Made by a program: the position numbers and the translations under genes. From positions 9,079 to 73,078 of the forward strand of contig CAZDAM010000004.1 of the NCBI GenBank assembly GCA_964503595.1: DNA of 64,000 bases, written 5' to 3'. The notes under the pieces are model-generated. The model saw nothing but the letters and a program-made list of their open reading frames with translations. It ran no database searches and was not told where the DNA came from. This document shows positions 16,434 to 25,031 of this stretch, piece by piece. The stretch's first letter is position 1. Every line of letters starts with the position of its first letter. Source of the DNA: CAZDAM01 sp964503595. GTDB taxonomy: Bacteria; Muiribacteriota; UBA6191.

Positions 16434-18153
16434 TACCACGCTTGAAAAACTCAAACGTGTTCAGGATCTGCTGAAGAACAGGGGCCTGGTTTCCCGGGAG
16501 GAAGTCATTCGCCTGAAGATGATTCATCCGGAAGAGCAGGATTCCTTTACTTCCAGGGTTGTTCGTACCCAGATTGAGGCAACAGAACAGCAGGACGAGA
16601 AGGTCCAGGAGGGTTCTGCCGATCCCGTTTTGGAAAAAAGAGTTCCGGAAAAACCGAAAACCGCGGAAGAACTCCTTTTGGAGCGGGCGCTGAAGGATAT
16701 TTCCAGGGATCACTATGTTGAGCTTGATATCAAGATTGCGGACGATGGTTTGCATGCCTGGTTATCTGCCAATGTGATTCGCCCCAGAACAAACAGGGAA
16801 CCGACTCTGGGTCTGACCAAACTGAAGGAAATCCTCAGAATGCACGGCATCAAGGCTGGGCTGGACGAGAAAAAGCTGGTTATTCTTCTGGACGAGATCG
16901 AGCATGCCCGGTCCTTTCAGATGGAGCTGATCGCCGAGGGAAGACCGGCGGTTCCAGGAAAGTCCGCGATTGTGAATCTTTATTTTGAACAGAATGAAAG
17001 TGTTCTGGTTCAGAACGCGGAAGAAGATGAAGATGAGGAGCTCATCGAAGCTGATTCCGCAGCTTCATTTCAGGACAAGGCTGATTTTCGTGAGCTCATG
17101 AAAATCAGCATGGCCAAGGCCGGACAGCTTCTGGCAGAATCCTATCCCCCTGAAGATGGTAGCGACGGATTTACGATCAAGGGAACTCCCCTTTTGCAGC
17201 CCCAGATTGAACGTCGCCGGGTCTTTGCCGGTAAAAACTGCCATGTGAATGAAAGTCACGGTATTGTGGCCGATGTTGACGGACGGATTCGCTACGATGG
17301 CAAGATTATCAGCGTTAATCCGGTCTATCGTCTGGTGGGTAATGTCGGGTTTCGCCATGGGAATATCCATTTCAATGGGGATGTTAAAATTGTCGGTGAG
17401 GTCCAGAGCGGCTTCAAGGTCGAAGGGGGTGGGGATGTCACGATCACCCGTTCCGTGGAAAATGCCCAGGTTATCAGTGGCGGTGAACTGGAAATCGGTG
17501 GAGCTTTTATCGGTGGGGAGTCCGGCATGCTGGTGGCCGGAAAGCACTGTAAGATTTCCCACACCAACGGTGGCATGATTGAGGTTCATGGTAACCTCAA
17601 GCTTCGCCGTGAGCTTTTGAACAGCCGGGTAAGTGTCTGGAATCAGCTTGAGGCTGCCAAGAACAGCTCGATCATCGGGGGCCAGGTTTTCATAAAGGGC
17701 CACGCCGACGTCTGGAATGTAGGTTCTCAGGCAGGAGCTCTGACGGTTGTCCATATGGGGGCTCAGTCCTTTATTTTTCCCAGGATCAAACAGCTTCAGA
17801 AGCTGATTCGCGGGATTGATGAAAGTCTGATGGCAGTCCGAAGTTCCATCTTCGGCCTGCACGATGCTTTGTTGAGCACAACCGAGAAGGACATGCTTTC
17901 CGAAGATCTGGAAAGAGGCCTGAAGGATCTGGAGCAGGAAAAGCAGGGCCTGGAACTTGAAATGCAGGAACTGAAGCGTCAGGTGTATCAGTGTCCCGCT
18001 TCGTTTCTGAGGGTGCGGGGAGTCATCTGGCCCGGAGTGAAGCTGGTCTTTGGTTCCAGCTCCATGGATGTGAAGGAAGCGTTTCGGATGGTGGAATACT
18101 ATCTGGATCCAAAAGATGGAAAAACGATTCGCTGGAGACCCCTGCGAAGATAA
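16420..18153 (+). CDS. FapA (DUF342) domain protein
   Basis: The 577-residue protein has a charged, helical N-terminus of about 100 residues. A DUF342/FapA beta-solenoid with many short Gly/Val-rich turns follows at about 240-450, including VFAGKNCHVNESHGIVADVDG, GNVGFRHGNIHFNGDV and GELEIGGAFIGG. A coiled coil lies near 455-530 (ERGLKDLEQEKQGLELEMQE) before a conserved-looking VRGVIWPGVKLVFG end. FapA proteins are linked to flagellar or cell-surface assembly and polar organisation; the molecular role is not settled. I chose ATG 16420, preceded by GGAGGGTGGG, although it lies inside the pepP end. It precedes a periplasmic cyclophilin and surface-type genes. Confidence 0.8.
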   Translation: MKNLDTTLEKLKRVQDLLKNRGLVSREEVIRLKMIHPEEQDSFTSRVVRTQIEATEQQDEKVQEGSADPVLEKRVPEKPKTAEELLLERALKDISRDHYVELDIKIADDGLHAWLSANVIRPRTNREPTLGLTKLKEILRMHGIKAGLDEKKLVILLDEIEHARSFQMELIAEGRPAVPGKSAIVNLYFEQNESVLVQNAEEDEDEELIEADSAASFQDKADFRELMKISMAKAGQLLAESYPPEDGSDGFTIKGTPLLQPQIERRRVFAGKNCHVNESHGIVADVDGRIRYDGKIISVNPVYRLVGNVGFRHGNIHFNGDVKIVGEVQSGFKVEGGGDVTITRSVENAQVISGGELEIGGAFIGGESGMLVAGKHCKISHTNGGMIEVHGNLKLRRELLNSRVSVWNQLEAAKNSSIIGGQVFIKGHADVWNVGSQAGALTVVHMGAQSFIFPRIKQLQKLIRGIDESLMAVRSSIFGLHDALLSTTEKDMLSEDLERGLKDLEQEKQGLELEMQELKRQVYQCPASFLRVRGVIWPGVKLVFGSSSMDVKEAFRMVEYYLDPKDGKTIRWRPLRR

Positions 18154-18167
18154 AAAGGATAAAGAGA

Positions 18168-19589
18168 ATGCAGGATTCAAATTCAGGCACTGGCAACTGG
18201 GTACTCGCGGCGATTCTTCTGGGCATCATTGTTTATGGTGTCGGCCAGCAGAGGGTTCAGGAGGCCGAACTGAAAGCCAAGATGGCTGGCAATGAGACTT
18301 TGCAGAAGGAAATCAAGGGTGATCCCACCCTGGTGAAATCGCCTGAAAAAGAAGTTTCGGAAGTCGCCCAGGTCAGTCAGGAGAAGGTGGAAACTCCCCA
18401 GCAGGATACAGCCGCTGAAACTCAGGAACAGGCACCAAAAGGTGGCTTTTTGGCTCAGGTGGATGAAATTCGCAATCTGGGAGATAACCTGAAGCAGGAA
18501 TATTCCGAGCTTCAGTCGATGAACAATCAGCTCAGGGCCTTTCAGTCCATGGCTCAGGGCGAGGAAGCCCAGAAGCAGTTTCAGACTTTCCTTCAGGAGT
18601 TCATGCAAAGGCAGCGGGCATTTCAGTCCGGTCGTCAGATTTACGGGGCCAAAATTGATGCTGCCCTGGCAGAAGCCAAAACGCAGGCTGAAGCAAAAGG
18701 AGCAAGTTCTGAGGTTCGTCTGGCTTATGCCTTTTTAGCTGGAGAAACCGGGGATCAGGAAACCAAGGTCAGAATTCTTCAGGAAGAAGCCAGCCGGGGA
18801 GTTCTGGATTTCCGCTCCAGTCTGGATCTGGCCATGACCTATGATCAGACCAATGAAATGCAGAAGGGCAGTGAAATCTTAAGAAAGCTCTATTCCAATC
18901 CTGAGATCAGTGAAGAGCAGAAGAAAAATGTCGGTGTCATGCTGGCAGAGCAGCTCTTCTGGATTGAGGATTATGATGGTGCGATTGCCCTTTATGATGA
19001 ACTGGCCCAGTATCCGGATCTGGTTGCCCTGATTGAAAAGCCCCGTCAGTCTGCTGTGGATTACAAAGCGGCCAAGGCAGAAGAGCTGGTCTTTCGGTCC
19101 AAGGCCCAGAATCTGCCGATGGGAGAGATTCATACCAATAAGGGTGTTGTGGAGATTGAGCTTTTTGAAGATGACGCCCCCAACGGCGTCGCCAATTTCA
19201 TTACGCTTGCCGAGAGTGGATTTTACGATGGCATCAAATTTCATCGGGTGATTCCCAAATTCATGGCTCAGGTCGGGGATCCCAACAGCAAGGATGAGGA
19301 TCCCAGCAATGATGGATCCGGCGGTCCGGGATACCGTATCAAGACGGAACTCAATAACCGCAAGCACTTCCGGGGTTCACTCTCCTATGCCAATGCCGGA
19401 ATTGATACGGATGGTTCCCAGATTTTCCTGTGTGTTGTACCGACTTACTGGCTCAATGGTCGCCATGCCGTATTTGGCCGTATCACCAAGGGCCAGGAAA
19501 TTGTGGATGGCATTACCAAGGGGGATGTGATTGAGAAGGTTGTGATTACCCGCAAACGGGATCATGACTATACCGTCACCAAACTCTGA
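18168..19589 (+). CDS. Membrane-anchored cyclophilin-type peptidyl-prolyl isomerase with helical repeats
   Basis: The 473-residue protein has one N-terminal membrane anchor (NWVLAAILLGIIVYGVG), then an acidic linker and TPR-like helices (about 90-300). A cyclophilin domain of bacterial type spans about 318-473: GVVEIELFEDDAPNGVANF, GFYDGIKFHRVIPKFMAQVGD, GSLSYANAG and DGSQIFLCVVP. FHRVI, FMAQ and the GSQIF segment hold the usual active-site residues. It should assist folding of exported proteins in the periplasm. The start at 18168 gives the membrane anchor near the N-terminus; a longer frame from 17991 overlaps the preceding gene. Confidence 0.88.
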   Translation: MQDSNSGTGNWVLAAILLGIIVYGVGQQRVQEAELKAKMAGNETLQKEIKGDPTLVKSPEKEVSEVAQVSQEKVETPQQDTAAETQEQAPKGGFLAQVDEIRNLGDNLKQEYSELQSMNNQLRAFQSMAQGEEAQKQFQTFLQEFMQRQRAFQSGRQIYGAKIDAALAEAKTQAEAKGASSEVRLAYAFLAGETGDQETKVRILQEEASRGVLDFRSSLDLAMTYDQTNEMQKGSEILRKLYSNPEISEEQKKNVGVMLAEQLFWIEDYDGAIALYDELAQYPDLVALIEKPRQSAVDYKAAKAEELVFRSKAQNLPMGEIHTNKGVVEIELFEDDAPNGVANFITLAESGFYDGIKFHRVIPKFMAQVGDPNSKDEDPSNDGSGGPGYRIKTELNNRKHFRGSLSYANAGIDTDGSQIFLCVVPTYWLNGRHAVFGRITKGQEIVDGITKGDVIEKVVITRKRDHDYTVTKL

Positions 19590-19594
19590 GTTTC

Positions 19595-21316
19595 ATGAAG
19601 TTTGAAGTCAGCCGGTTTCTGAAGGGTCGGGTTCTGTGCATTGCAGGACTGATTGGCCTTTTGGGAGCCGGCTGTCGTTCTTCCGAAGAGAAAGAGGTTT
19701 TTGAACTCAAGGATTCGGGAGGAGCCATTCTGGCTACGGGGCACTTTGTAATGCCCTGCAAGAATCCTTTGGCGAAGCGCTGCCTGGATGGGGAGATTCG
19801 CTGGTTTCATCGCGATCGCCAGAAGATGGTGATGGAGTATCAGAAGGGGATTCTTCACGGAGACTACCGGACTTACTTTCCCGATGGCAAAATCGAGCGC
19901 AGTGGCAGCTGGGTGGCTAACAGGGCCCATGGAGTCTGGGAAGTCCTGAGCCCTGAAGGTCGGGTCTTGGAGTCCATGGAATATGATCATGGCAAGCTTC
20001 AGGGGAGTTTCCGCAGCTATTATGTGGATGGCTCACGCAAGGTGGAAGGCTCGTACCGTCTTGGCGAAAGACACGGAGAATGGCGGGAGTATCACCGGGA
20101 TGGAAGTCTGGCTCTGGATGCCCGCTATGAGAATGGCCTGGAAATCAGTTACCGGGAACTGCATGAAAGCGGTGTTCTGAAGGTCTGGCGGGAAATTCGC
20201 AATGGGAATGCCCGTGACTATGCCATGGAGTTTCACCAGGAAGATCACAAGAACGGAAAGCCAGCTCACCTTTACGCCATAGTTGGTGCCGGAGAATGGG
20301 CAGGAGTCTTTCATGGCCGGGAAGTCTTTCTGAGGGAAAACGGGCAGATTCGCGAGGAGAGACGCCATTTTCAGGGTGAAATGATTGAAAAGCGGGTCTA
20401 TTCTCCGGCCAATCAGGTGCTTTTTCATGGCTCACTTCAGGAAGGTATCTGGAAGGTTAAAACCTACGGGGAAAACGGCAAGCCCTTGACCGTTGAGGAA
20501 TTCATTGATTCCAGACGCCACGGAATGTTTGAGCAGTACGATGAAACGGGTCTGCTCCGCCTTCAGGAATCCTATGTAAAGGGCGAGAAAAACGGGACTT
20601 CCCGGGAGTGGGATGAACAGGGGATTCTGAGGCTGGAAGCCACCTATGATGGAGGGGCCAAAACCGGAAGCACCACGGTTTATGATGAAAAGGGCCAAAG
20701 AGTTGAAGAAAGAAACTATCTGGGGGATAGGTTTCACGGCCCACAGTCCATCTGGTACCCAAATGGCCAGATCCAGCAGATTTCCTCCTTCAAGCTGGGA
20801 GTCAAGGAAGGTATCTGGATTGCCTATTACCCTGAGGGTGTCAAAAAGGTCGAAGTGATTTACAAGGATGGAGTCCAGACCGGAACCATGAAGGAATGGT
20901 GGCCCAATTCCCGCCTGAAGCGTGAGGCCAGTTATGCCGGGGATCAGCTGCATGGAATCGAGCGACTGTTTTCCACTGAGGGCATTCTGATCCGCGAAGC
21001 GGAATATCATCTGGGAAAGCCCCATGGTCTTCAGAAAGTGGTTCACACCAATGGCGATCTTCTGGAAACCTGGACCTACCGGGACGGGGAAAAGCACGGA
21101 CCTGCCCGAACCTATTTTCTCAATGGCAAGCTCAAAGAAGAATTTGCCTTTCGAAACGGTAAAAAATTTGGTCACTCCAAGGGCTTTTGGGACAATGGAC
21201 GCAAGAAAACCGAATGTGAATGGGACGGAGGCATCCGCCCCAAAAACTGCCGCTACTACGAACAGAATGGGCAGGAAATTTTTGATCCGGCCCGGATCCA
21301 AGAGTTGAAAGAATGA
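19595..21316 (+). CDS. Lipoprotein with many MORN-type (YwqK-like) repeats
   Basis: The 573-residue product has a lipoprotein signal ending LLGAGC, with Cys27 as the lipidation site. The remainder is about 20 short repeats of roughly 23 residues with the pattern G-x-Y/W-x-x-Y-x-x-x-G-x-x-x-x-x-x-x-Y-x-x-G-x-x-H/N-G, for example GSYRLGERHGEWREYHRDG and GEKNGTSREWDEQG. Repeats of this kind (MORN_2) form beta-rich arrays. The YwqK name comes from a proposed antitoxin, but no toxin is seen here. Attachment to the outer membrane is likely. It lies 5 bases after the cyclophilin gene and overlaps the first epimerase by ATGA. Confidence 0.85.
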   Translation: MKFEVSRFLKGRVLCIAGLIGLLGAGCRSSEEKEVFELKDSGGAILATGHFVMPCKNPLAKRCLDGEIRWFHRDRQKMVMEYQKGILHGDYRTYFPDGKIERSGSWVANRAHGVWEVLSPEGRVLESMEYDHGKLQGSFRSYYVDGSRKVEGSYRLGERHGEWREYHRDGSLALDARYENGLEISYRELHESGVLKVWREIRNGNARDYAMEFHQEDHKNGKPAHLYAIVGAGEWAGVFHGREVFLRENGQIREERRHFQGEMIEKRVYSPANQVLFHGSLQEGIWKVKTYGENGKPLTVEEFIDSRRHGMFEQYDETGLLRLQESYVKGEKNGTSREWDEQGILRLEATYDGGAKTGSTTVYDEKGQRVEERNYLGDRFHGPQSIWYPNGQIQQISSFKLGVKEGIWIAYYPEGVKKVEVIYKDGVQTGTMKEWWPNSRLKREASYAGDQLHGIERLFSTEGILIREAEYHLGKPHGLQKVVHTNGDLLETWTYRDGEKHGPARTYFLNGKLKEEFAFRNGKKFGHSKGFWDNGRKKTECEWDGGIRPKNCRYYEQNGQEIFDPARIQELKE

Positions 21317-22377
21317 AGATACTGATTACCGGAGGACTGGGGTTTGCCGGCTCTCATCTGGCTTTGAACCTGAAGCAGGATGGACATGAAATCCGGGTGC
21401 TGGACAATCTGCGCCGCCGGGGATCCGAGCTCAACCTCAATCGTCTGCAGAAAAACGGGATTACCTTTTTTCATGGTGATGTCCGCATGCCATCCGATCT
21501 GTCGTGTGCCAGCGGCATGGATCTGATCCTTGAAGCCTCGGCAGAGCCCTCGGTTCTGGCCGGGTTTGAGGATCCGGATTACCTGCTTTCGACTAATCTG
21601 GTCGGGGCCATGCACTGCCTGGAAGCAGCCCGCCGCCATCAGGCCGCTTTTCTCTTCCTTTCCACCAGCCGGGTTTATCCTGTGGATGCCCTTCTGTCAA
21701 TTCCCTGTGAGGAAAGAGCCACGCGTCTTGAATGGAAAAGTCTAAAACCCTCAAGAGAAACCCTGGGCCGAGATGATCAGGGCCTTCTGCTTCAGATGCC
21801 TCCTGAGGGGGAAAAAACTCTTTACGGAGCCGCCAAGCTTTCCGCCGAGCTTTTATGTACGGAATATGCCCGGGCCTTTGGGGTGCCGACTCTGATCAAT
21901 CGTTGTGGTGTTCTGGCCGGACCGTGGCAGTTTGGCAAGGTGGATCAGGGATTTGTTGCTTTATGGGCCGCCGCCGGAGTCTATGACTTCGGGCTGAGGC
22001 ATATCGGTTATGAGGGCAGCGGCAAACAGGTTCGCGATATCCTGCATATTGAAGATCTCTGCCGGCTTATCCGGATTCAGCTCAGGACTATGTCAGCCTG
22101 GCAGGGTGAAATCTTTCATGCTTCGGGAGGAAAGGACATTTCGGTTTCTCTTCTGGAGCTTGGTCACATGGTGGAAAGTCTTAGCGGAAAACGGCTTCAG
22201 ATTGAAAAGGATCCTGAGATGCGGGCCGGGGATGTTCCCATTCTCCTGTTGTCCTCGCGAAAAACCAGGGAAACTTTCGGGTGGGCACCAGAAAAGGGAG
22301 CCCAGGATATTGTCAGTGACGTGTACGGCTGGATTTTTGATCATCAGGAAGAACTTCGCATGGTGATGGGGAGATAG
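21313..22377 (+). CDS. NAD-dependent sugar epimerase/dehydratase (extended SDR)
   Basis: The 354-residue protein opens with the Rossmann motif TGGLGFAGSHL and has the catalytic pieces STSRVYP and YGAAKLSAE (YxxxK). A late GKQVRDILHIEDL segment is typical of sugar-nucleotide epimerases. Overall it resembles CDP-paratose/UDP-glucose epimerase relatives. An insertion between the Ser and Tyr motifs (about 140-170, ATRLEWKSLKPSRETLG) differs from typical members. Together with the next gene, one base after its stop, it probably makes a modified nucleotide sugar for a surface glycan. No glycosyltransferase is nearby in the window. Confidence 0.85.
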   Translation: MKILITGGLGFAGSHLALNLKQDGHEIRVLDNLRRRGSELNLNRLQKNGITFFHGDVRMPSDLSCASGMDLILEASAEPSVLAGFEDPDYLLSTNLVGAMHCLEAARRHQAAFLFLSTSRVYPVDALLSIPCEERATRLEWKSLKPSRETLGRDDQGLLLQMPPEGEKTLYGAAKLSAELLCTEYARAFGVPTLINRCGVLAGPWQFGKVDQGFVALWAAAGVYDFGLRHIGYEGSGKQVRDILHIEDLCRLIRIQLRTMSAWQGEIFHASGGKDISVSLLELGHMVESLSGKRLQIEKDPEMRAGDVPILLLSSRKTRETFGWAPEKGAQDIVSDVYGWIFDHQEELRMVMGR

Positions 22378-22378
22378 A

Positions 22379-23455
22379 ATGAAGAAGGCACTGGTTACAG
22401 GTTCGGGGGGTCTGGTTGGTTCGGAGGGAGTGCGCTTTCTTGGGGCCAAAGGTTACGAGGTTCACGGTATTGATAACGATATGCGGGCTCACTTCTTCGG
22501 CCCGGAAGCATCGACGGCCTGGATGATTGAACGCCTAAGCCAGGAAAAGGGCCTGAGATACGTCCATCATGCTCTGGATATCTGTGATCGGATCCAGGTA
22601 GAAAAGCTTATGCAGGAAATCCAGCCGGATGTGATTCTGCATGCGGCAGCCCAGCCTTCGCATGACTGGGCGGTGCGCGATCCCCATCTGGACTTCAATA
22701 TCAATGCTCAGGGCACACTGAATCTTCTGGAGGCTGCCCGTAGGCATGCCCCGGAATGCCCTTTTATCTACTGTTCCACCAATAAGGTCTATGGAGATAC
22801 CTGCAATCTGCTACCCCTGGTAGAGGGTGAAACCCGCTGGGAAGTCCATTCCTCCCACTCGGCCTCCCGCTATGGCATTGATGAAACCATGAGTGTGGAT
22901 CAGACCCGGCACAGTCTGTTTGGGGCCTCCAAACTCGCAGCGGATATCCTGGTTCAGGAATACGGCCGCTATTTCGGCATGCCAACCGTGAGCTTCAGGG
23001 GCGGGTGTCTGACCGGTCCGGCTCATAGCGGGGCCGAGCTTCACGGCTTTTTAGCCTATATGGTGCGCTGCTCTCTTAAGGGCCGCACATACCGGGTGTT
23101 TGGGTACAAGGGCAAGCAGGTCCGGGACAATATCCACTCTGAAGATCTGATGCAGGCTTTCTGGCACTATATCCAGAATCCCCGAGCCGGAGAGGTCTAC
23201 AACATCGGCGGCGGCATGCGCTCCAACTGCTCCCTGATGGAAGCAGCCCAGATCATCGAAAATCTGGGTGGCCCAGCCCTGAAACTTGAATATATCGAGG
23301 AAAACCGCATTGGCGATCATATCTGGTGGATCAGCGATGTCGGAAAATTCTCCTCCCACTACCCCGACTTCCAGCCCCGCTACGGAATTGAGGACATCCT
23401 GGGCCAGATTCTTGAGGAGCTCAGGCGCCGGGGTGAATCGATAGCTTCGCTTTAG
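22379..23455 (+). CDS. CDP-paratose 2-epimerase-like NAD-dependent epimerase
   Basis: The 358-residue extended SDR has TGSGGLVGSEGVRFL, STNKVYGD, a RYGIDETMSVDQTRHSLFG stretch and GKQVRDNIHSEDL, with NIGGGMRSNCS near the end. This set fits the CDP-tyvelose/CDP-paratose 2-epimerase branch. The usual catalytic Tyr of YxxxK is Phe here (LFGASKLAAD), which I believe is shared by many close relatives. The start ATG is one base past the upstream stop, so both epimerases are co-translated. It ends the operon begun by pepP. The exact sugar cannot be read from the sequence. Confidence 0.85.
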   Translation: MKKALVTGSGGLVGSEGVRFLGAKGYEVHGIDNDMRAHFFGPEASTAWMIERLSQEKGLRYVHHALDICDRIQVEKLMQEIQPDVILHAAAQPSHDWAVRDPHLDFNINAQGTLNLLEAARRHAPECPFIYCSTNKVYGDTCNLLPLVEGETRWEVHSSHSASRYGIDETMSVDQTRHSLFGASKLAADILVQEYGRYFGMPTVSFRGGCLTGPAHSGAELHGFLAYMVRCSLKGRTYRVFGYKGKQVRDNIHSEDLMQAFWHYIQNPRAGEVYNIGGGMRSNCSLMEAAQIIENLGGPALKLEYIEENRIGDHIWWISDVGKFSSHYPDFQPRYGIEDILGQILEELRRRGESIASL

Positions 23456-23526
23456 AAGAGCTGTTTCAAACGCATCAAGAGAGCTGACTCGATTTTGGGA
23501 TGAAGTATGAGTGGGGTGTTTAGTCC

Positions 23527-24990
23527 ATGACGAAGGAATCTCAAAACATCGAATGGAAGCAGTCCTGGCATGATGATTATCTGAAATGGATCTGCGGTTT
23601 TGCCAATGCCCAGGGCGGTCGCATACTCATAGGCAAGGATGATGCGGGGAGCATCATCGGATTGCCGAATGCCAAAAAACTGTTGGAAGACTTGCCGAAC
23701 AAAATCCGTGATCAGCTTGGCCTGATGCCGCAGATCAATCTGTTGCATGAAGGAGGGAAAGCTTATCTGGAAATCATTGTTGAGCCGTCGACGGTTGCGA
23801 TTTCGTTGCGAGGTTCGTACTACTGGCGCTCTGGTTCAGTGAAGCAGGAACTGAAAGGTCATGCTTTGACCGAGTTTCTGCTGAAAAAAATGGGTCTGAC
23901 CTGGGATCGGGTCGTTGAGGAAAAGGCGGGGCTGCATGACATCGATGAGGCAACCATCGAGCTTTTCAAGAAGGAAGCGCTCACGGCTGGCCGGTTGCCA
24001 TGGATTTCCGATCTTTCTAAAGAAGATTTGCTTAGAAAGCTGCATCTCCTTACAGAGACAGGTCTAACCAATGCGGCAATCGTTCTTTTTGGTAAAAATC
24101 CAAGCAGATTTTATTCCAACTTGTTTGTCAAAATAGGTCGTTTTGGGCTCAATATGGTGGACATGCGTTTTCAGGAAGTGTGCGAAGGAAACCTGTTCCA
24201 GCTTATTCGTGGTGTGATGGAGCAACTGGAGCACAAGTTTTTAGTCAAGCCAATACGGTTTGAAGGTCTGCGCCGTATTGAAGAGCTTGAATACCCTGTC
24301 CAGGCATTACGGGAAATGCTACTCAATGCGCTGGTACATCGGAATTATATGGGCAGCATGACTCAACTTCGTGTCATGGATGACCGTCTTTCTTTGTGGA
24401 ATGCGGGCACCTTACCGCCTGAGTTAAGTGTTGCAGAACTTTTTCAGACGCATAGATCAGTTCCCCGTAATCCACTCATCGCAGAGGTGTGCTACCGGAT
24501 TGGCTATATTGATTCCTGGGGTAGAGGTATTGAGAAAATCATTGATGCATGCAGACATTCAGGATTGCCAGAACCGGTCATTGAGGAAAATTCAGGAGGG
24601 GTATCGGTTGAGTTGCTGAAAGCACCGGTTCCTATAAAAGTTGATTTGAAAAGCGTTGAGAAAACGCCTGTAGAAGCGCGGGTAAAAACGCCTGTAGAAN
24701 NNNNNNNNNNNNNNNNNNNNNNNNNNNNNNNNNNNNNNNNNNNNNNNNNNNNNNNNNNNNNNNNNNNNNNNNNNNNNNNNNNNNNNNNNNNNNNNNNNNC
24801 GCGGGTAAAAACGCCGGAGGCCATTCTTCAGGTGCTCAAAGAGGATGGTACTTTAACGCTCGTAGAAGTAGCCAATCGTATTGGAAAGTCGGTGAGTGCT
24901 GTAGAGCGTGCCGCCAAAAAACTGAAAGATCAAGGAAAACTGATTTATGTGGGGCCACGAAAAGGTGGCCAATGGCAGGTGAAAGAATAG
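23527..24990 (+). CDS. AlbA/Schlafen-type DNA-binding protein with HATPase and winged-helix parts, broken by an assembly gap
   Basis: The N-terminal 110 residues match the AlbA_2 domain (NIEWKQSW, ICGFANAQGGRILIGKDDAG). Residues about 270-370 resemble the HATPase_c_4 domain of RecG-like regulators (ALREMLLNALVHRNY, YIDSWGRGIEKII). The last 60 residues form a winged helix (TLVEVANRIGKSVSAVERAAKKL). Between them is an 8-residue repeat, KTPVEARV, interrupted by 100 Ns. Such proteins are putative transcription regulators and are often carried on mobile DNA. Sampled lines are about 38-42 % GC, lower than both neighbours. It stands alone between two operons of opposite strand, which suggests import. 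True length is unknown because of the gap. Confidence 0.75.
   Translation: MTKESQNIEWKQSWHDDYLKWICGFANAQGGRILIGKDDAGSIIGLPNAKKLLEDLPNKIRDQLGLMPQINLLHEGGKAYLEIIVEPSTVAISLRGSYYWRSGSVKQELKGHALTEFLLKKMGLTWDRVVEEKAGLHDIDEATIELFKKEALTAGRLPWISDLSKEDLLRKLHLLTETGLTNAAIVLFGKNPSRFYSNLFVKIGRFGLNMVDMRFQEVCEGNLFQLIRGVMEQLEHKFLVKPIRFEGLRRIEELEYPVQALREMLLNALVHRNYMGSMTQLRVMDDRLSLWNAGTLPPELSVAELFQTHRSVPRNPLIAEVCYRIGYIDSWGRGIEKIIDACRHSGLPEPVIEENSGGVSVELLKAPVPIKVDLKSVEKTPVEARVKTPVEXXXXXXXXXXXXXXXXXXXXXXXXXXXXXXXXXXRVKTPEAILQVLKEDGTLTLVEVANRIGKSVSAVERAAKKLKDQGKLIYVGPRKGGQWQVKE
24661..24816 (+). repeat. 24-base in-frame tandem repeat spanning the gap
   Basis: The unit runs 24661-24684 and restarts at 24685; the last partial copy is cut at 24699 by Ns. 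Sequence after the gap (24800-24816) resumes within the same unit. It encodes KTPVEARV. The copy number is unknown; the first and last visible copies differ slightly (the last becomes KTPEA). Confidence 0.85.
24700..24799. other. Assembly gap of exactly 100 N
   Basis: One hundred undetermined bases lie inside a tandem repeat. If only whole 24-base units are missing, the real length must be 1 + 24k bases, and 100 does not satisfy this. The size is therefore a placeholder. The reading frame stays open across it only because 100 and 1 + 24k are the same modulo 3. Confidence 0.95.
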
Positions 24991-25031
24991 TTCCAGGAAA
25001 TTGGAGGAATTTCTGTCCGCCAGAGTTGGAT

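Noticed and set aside
15012..16454. 480-codon open frame antisense to pepP
   Set aside because: pepP has all M24B motifs; the antisense frame has no recognisable family or start signal.
17065..18180. 371-codon frame antisense to the FapA-domain gene
   Set aside because: Shadow of a real coding region; composition is rich in His, Ile and Leu without known motifs.
24997..25013. Six-base hairpin after the AlbA gene as a terminator
   Set aside because: The stem is AT-rich and no T-run follows on either strand.
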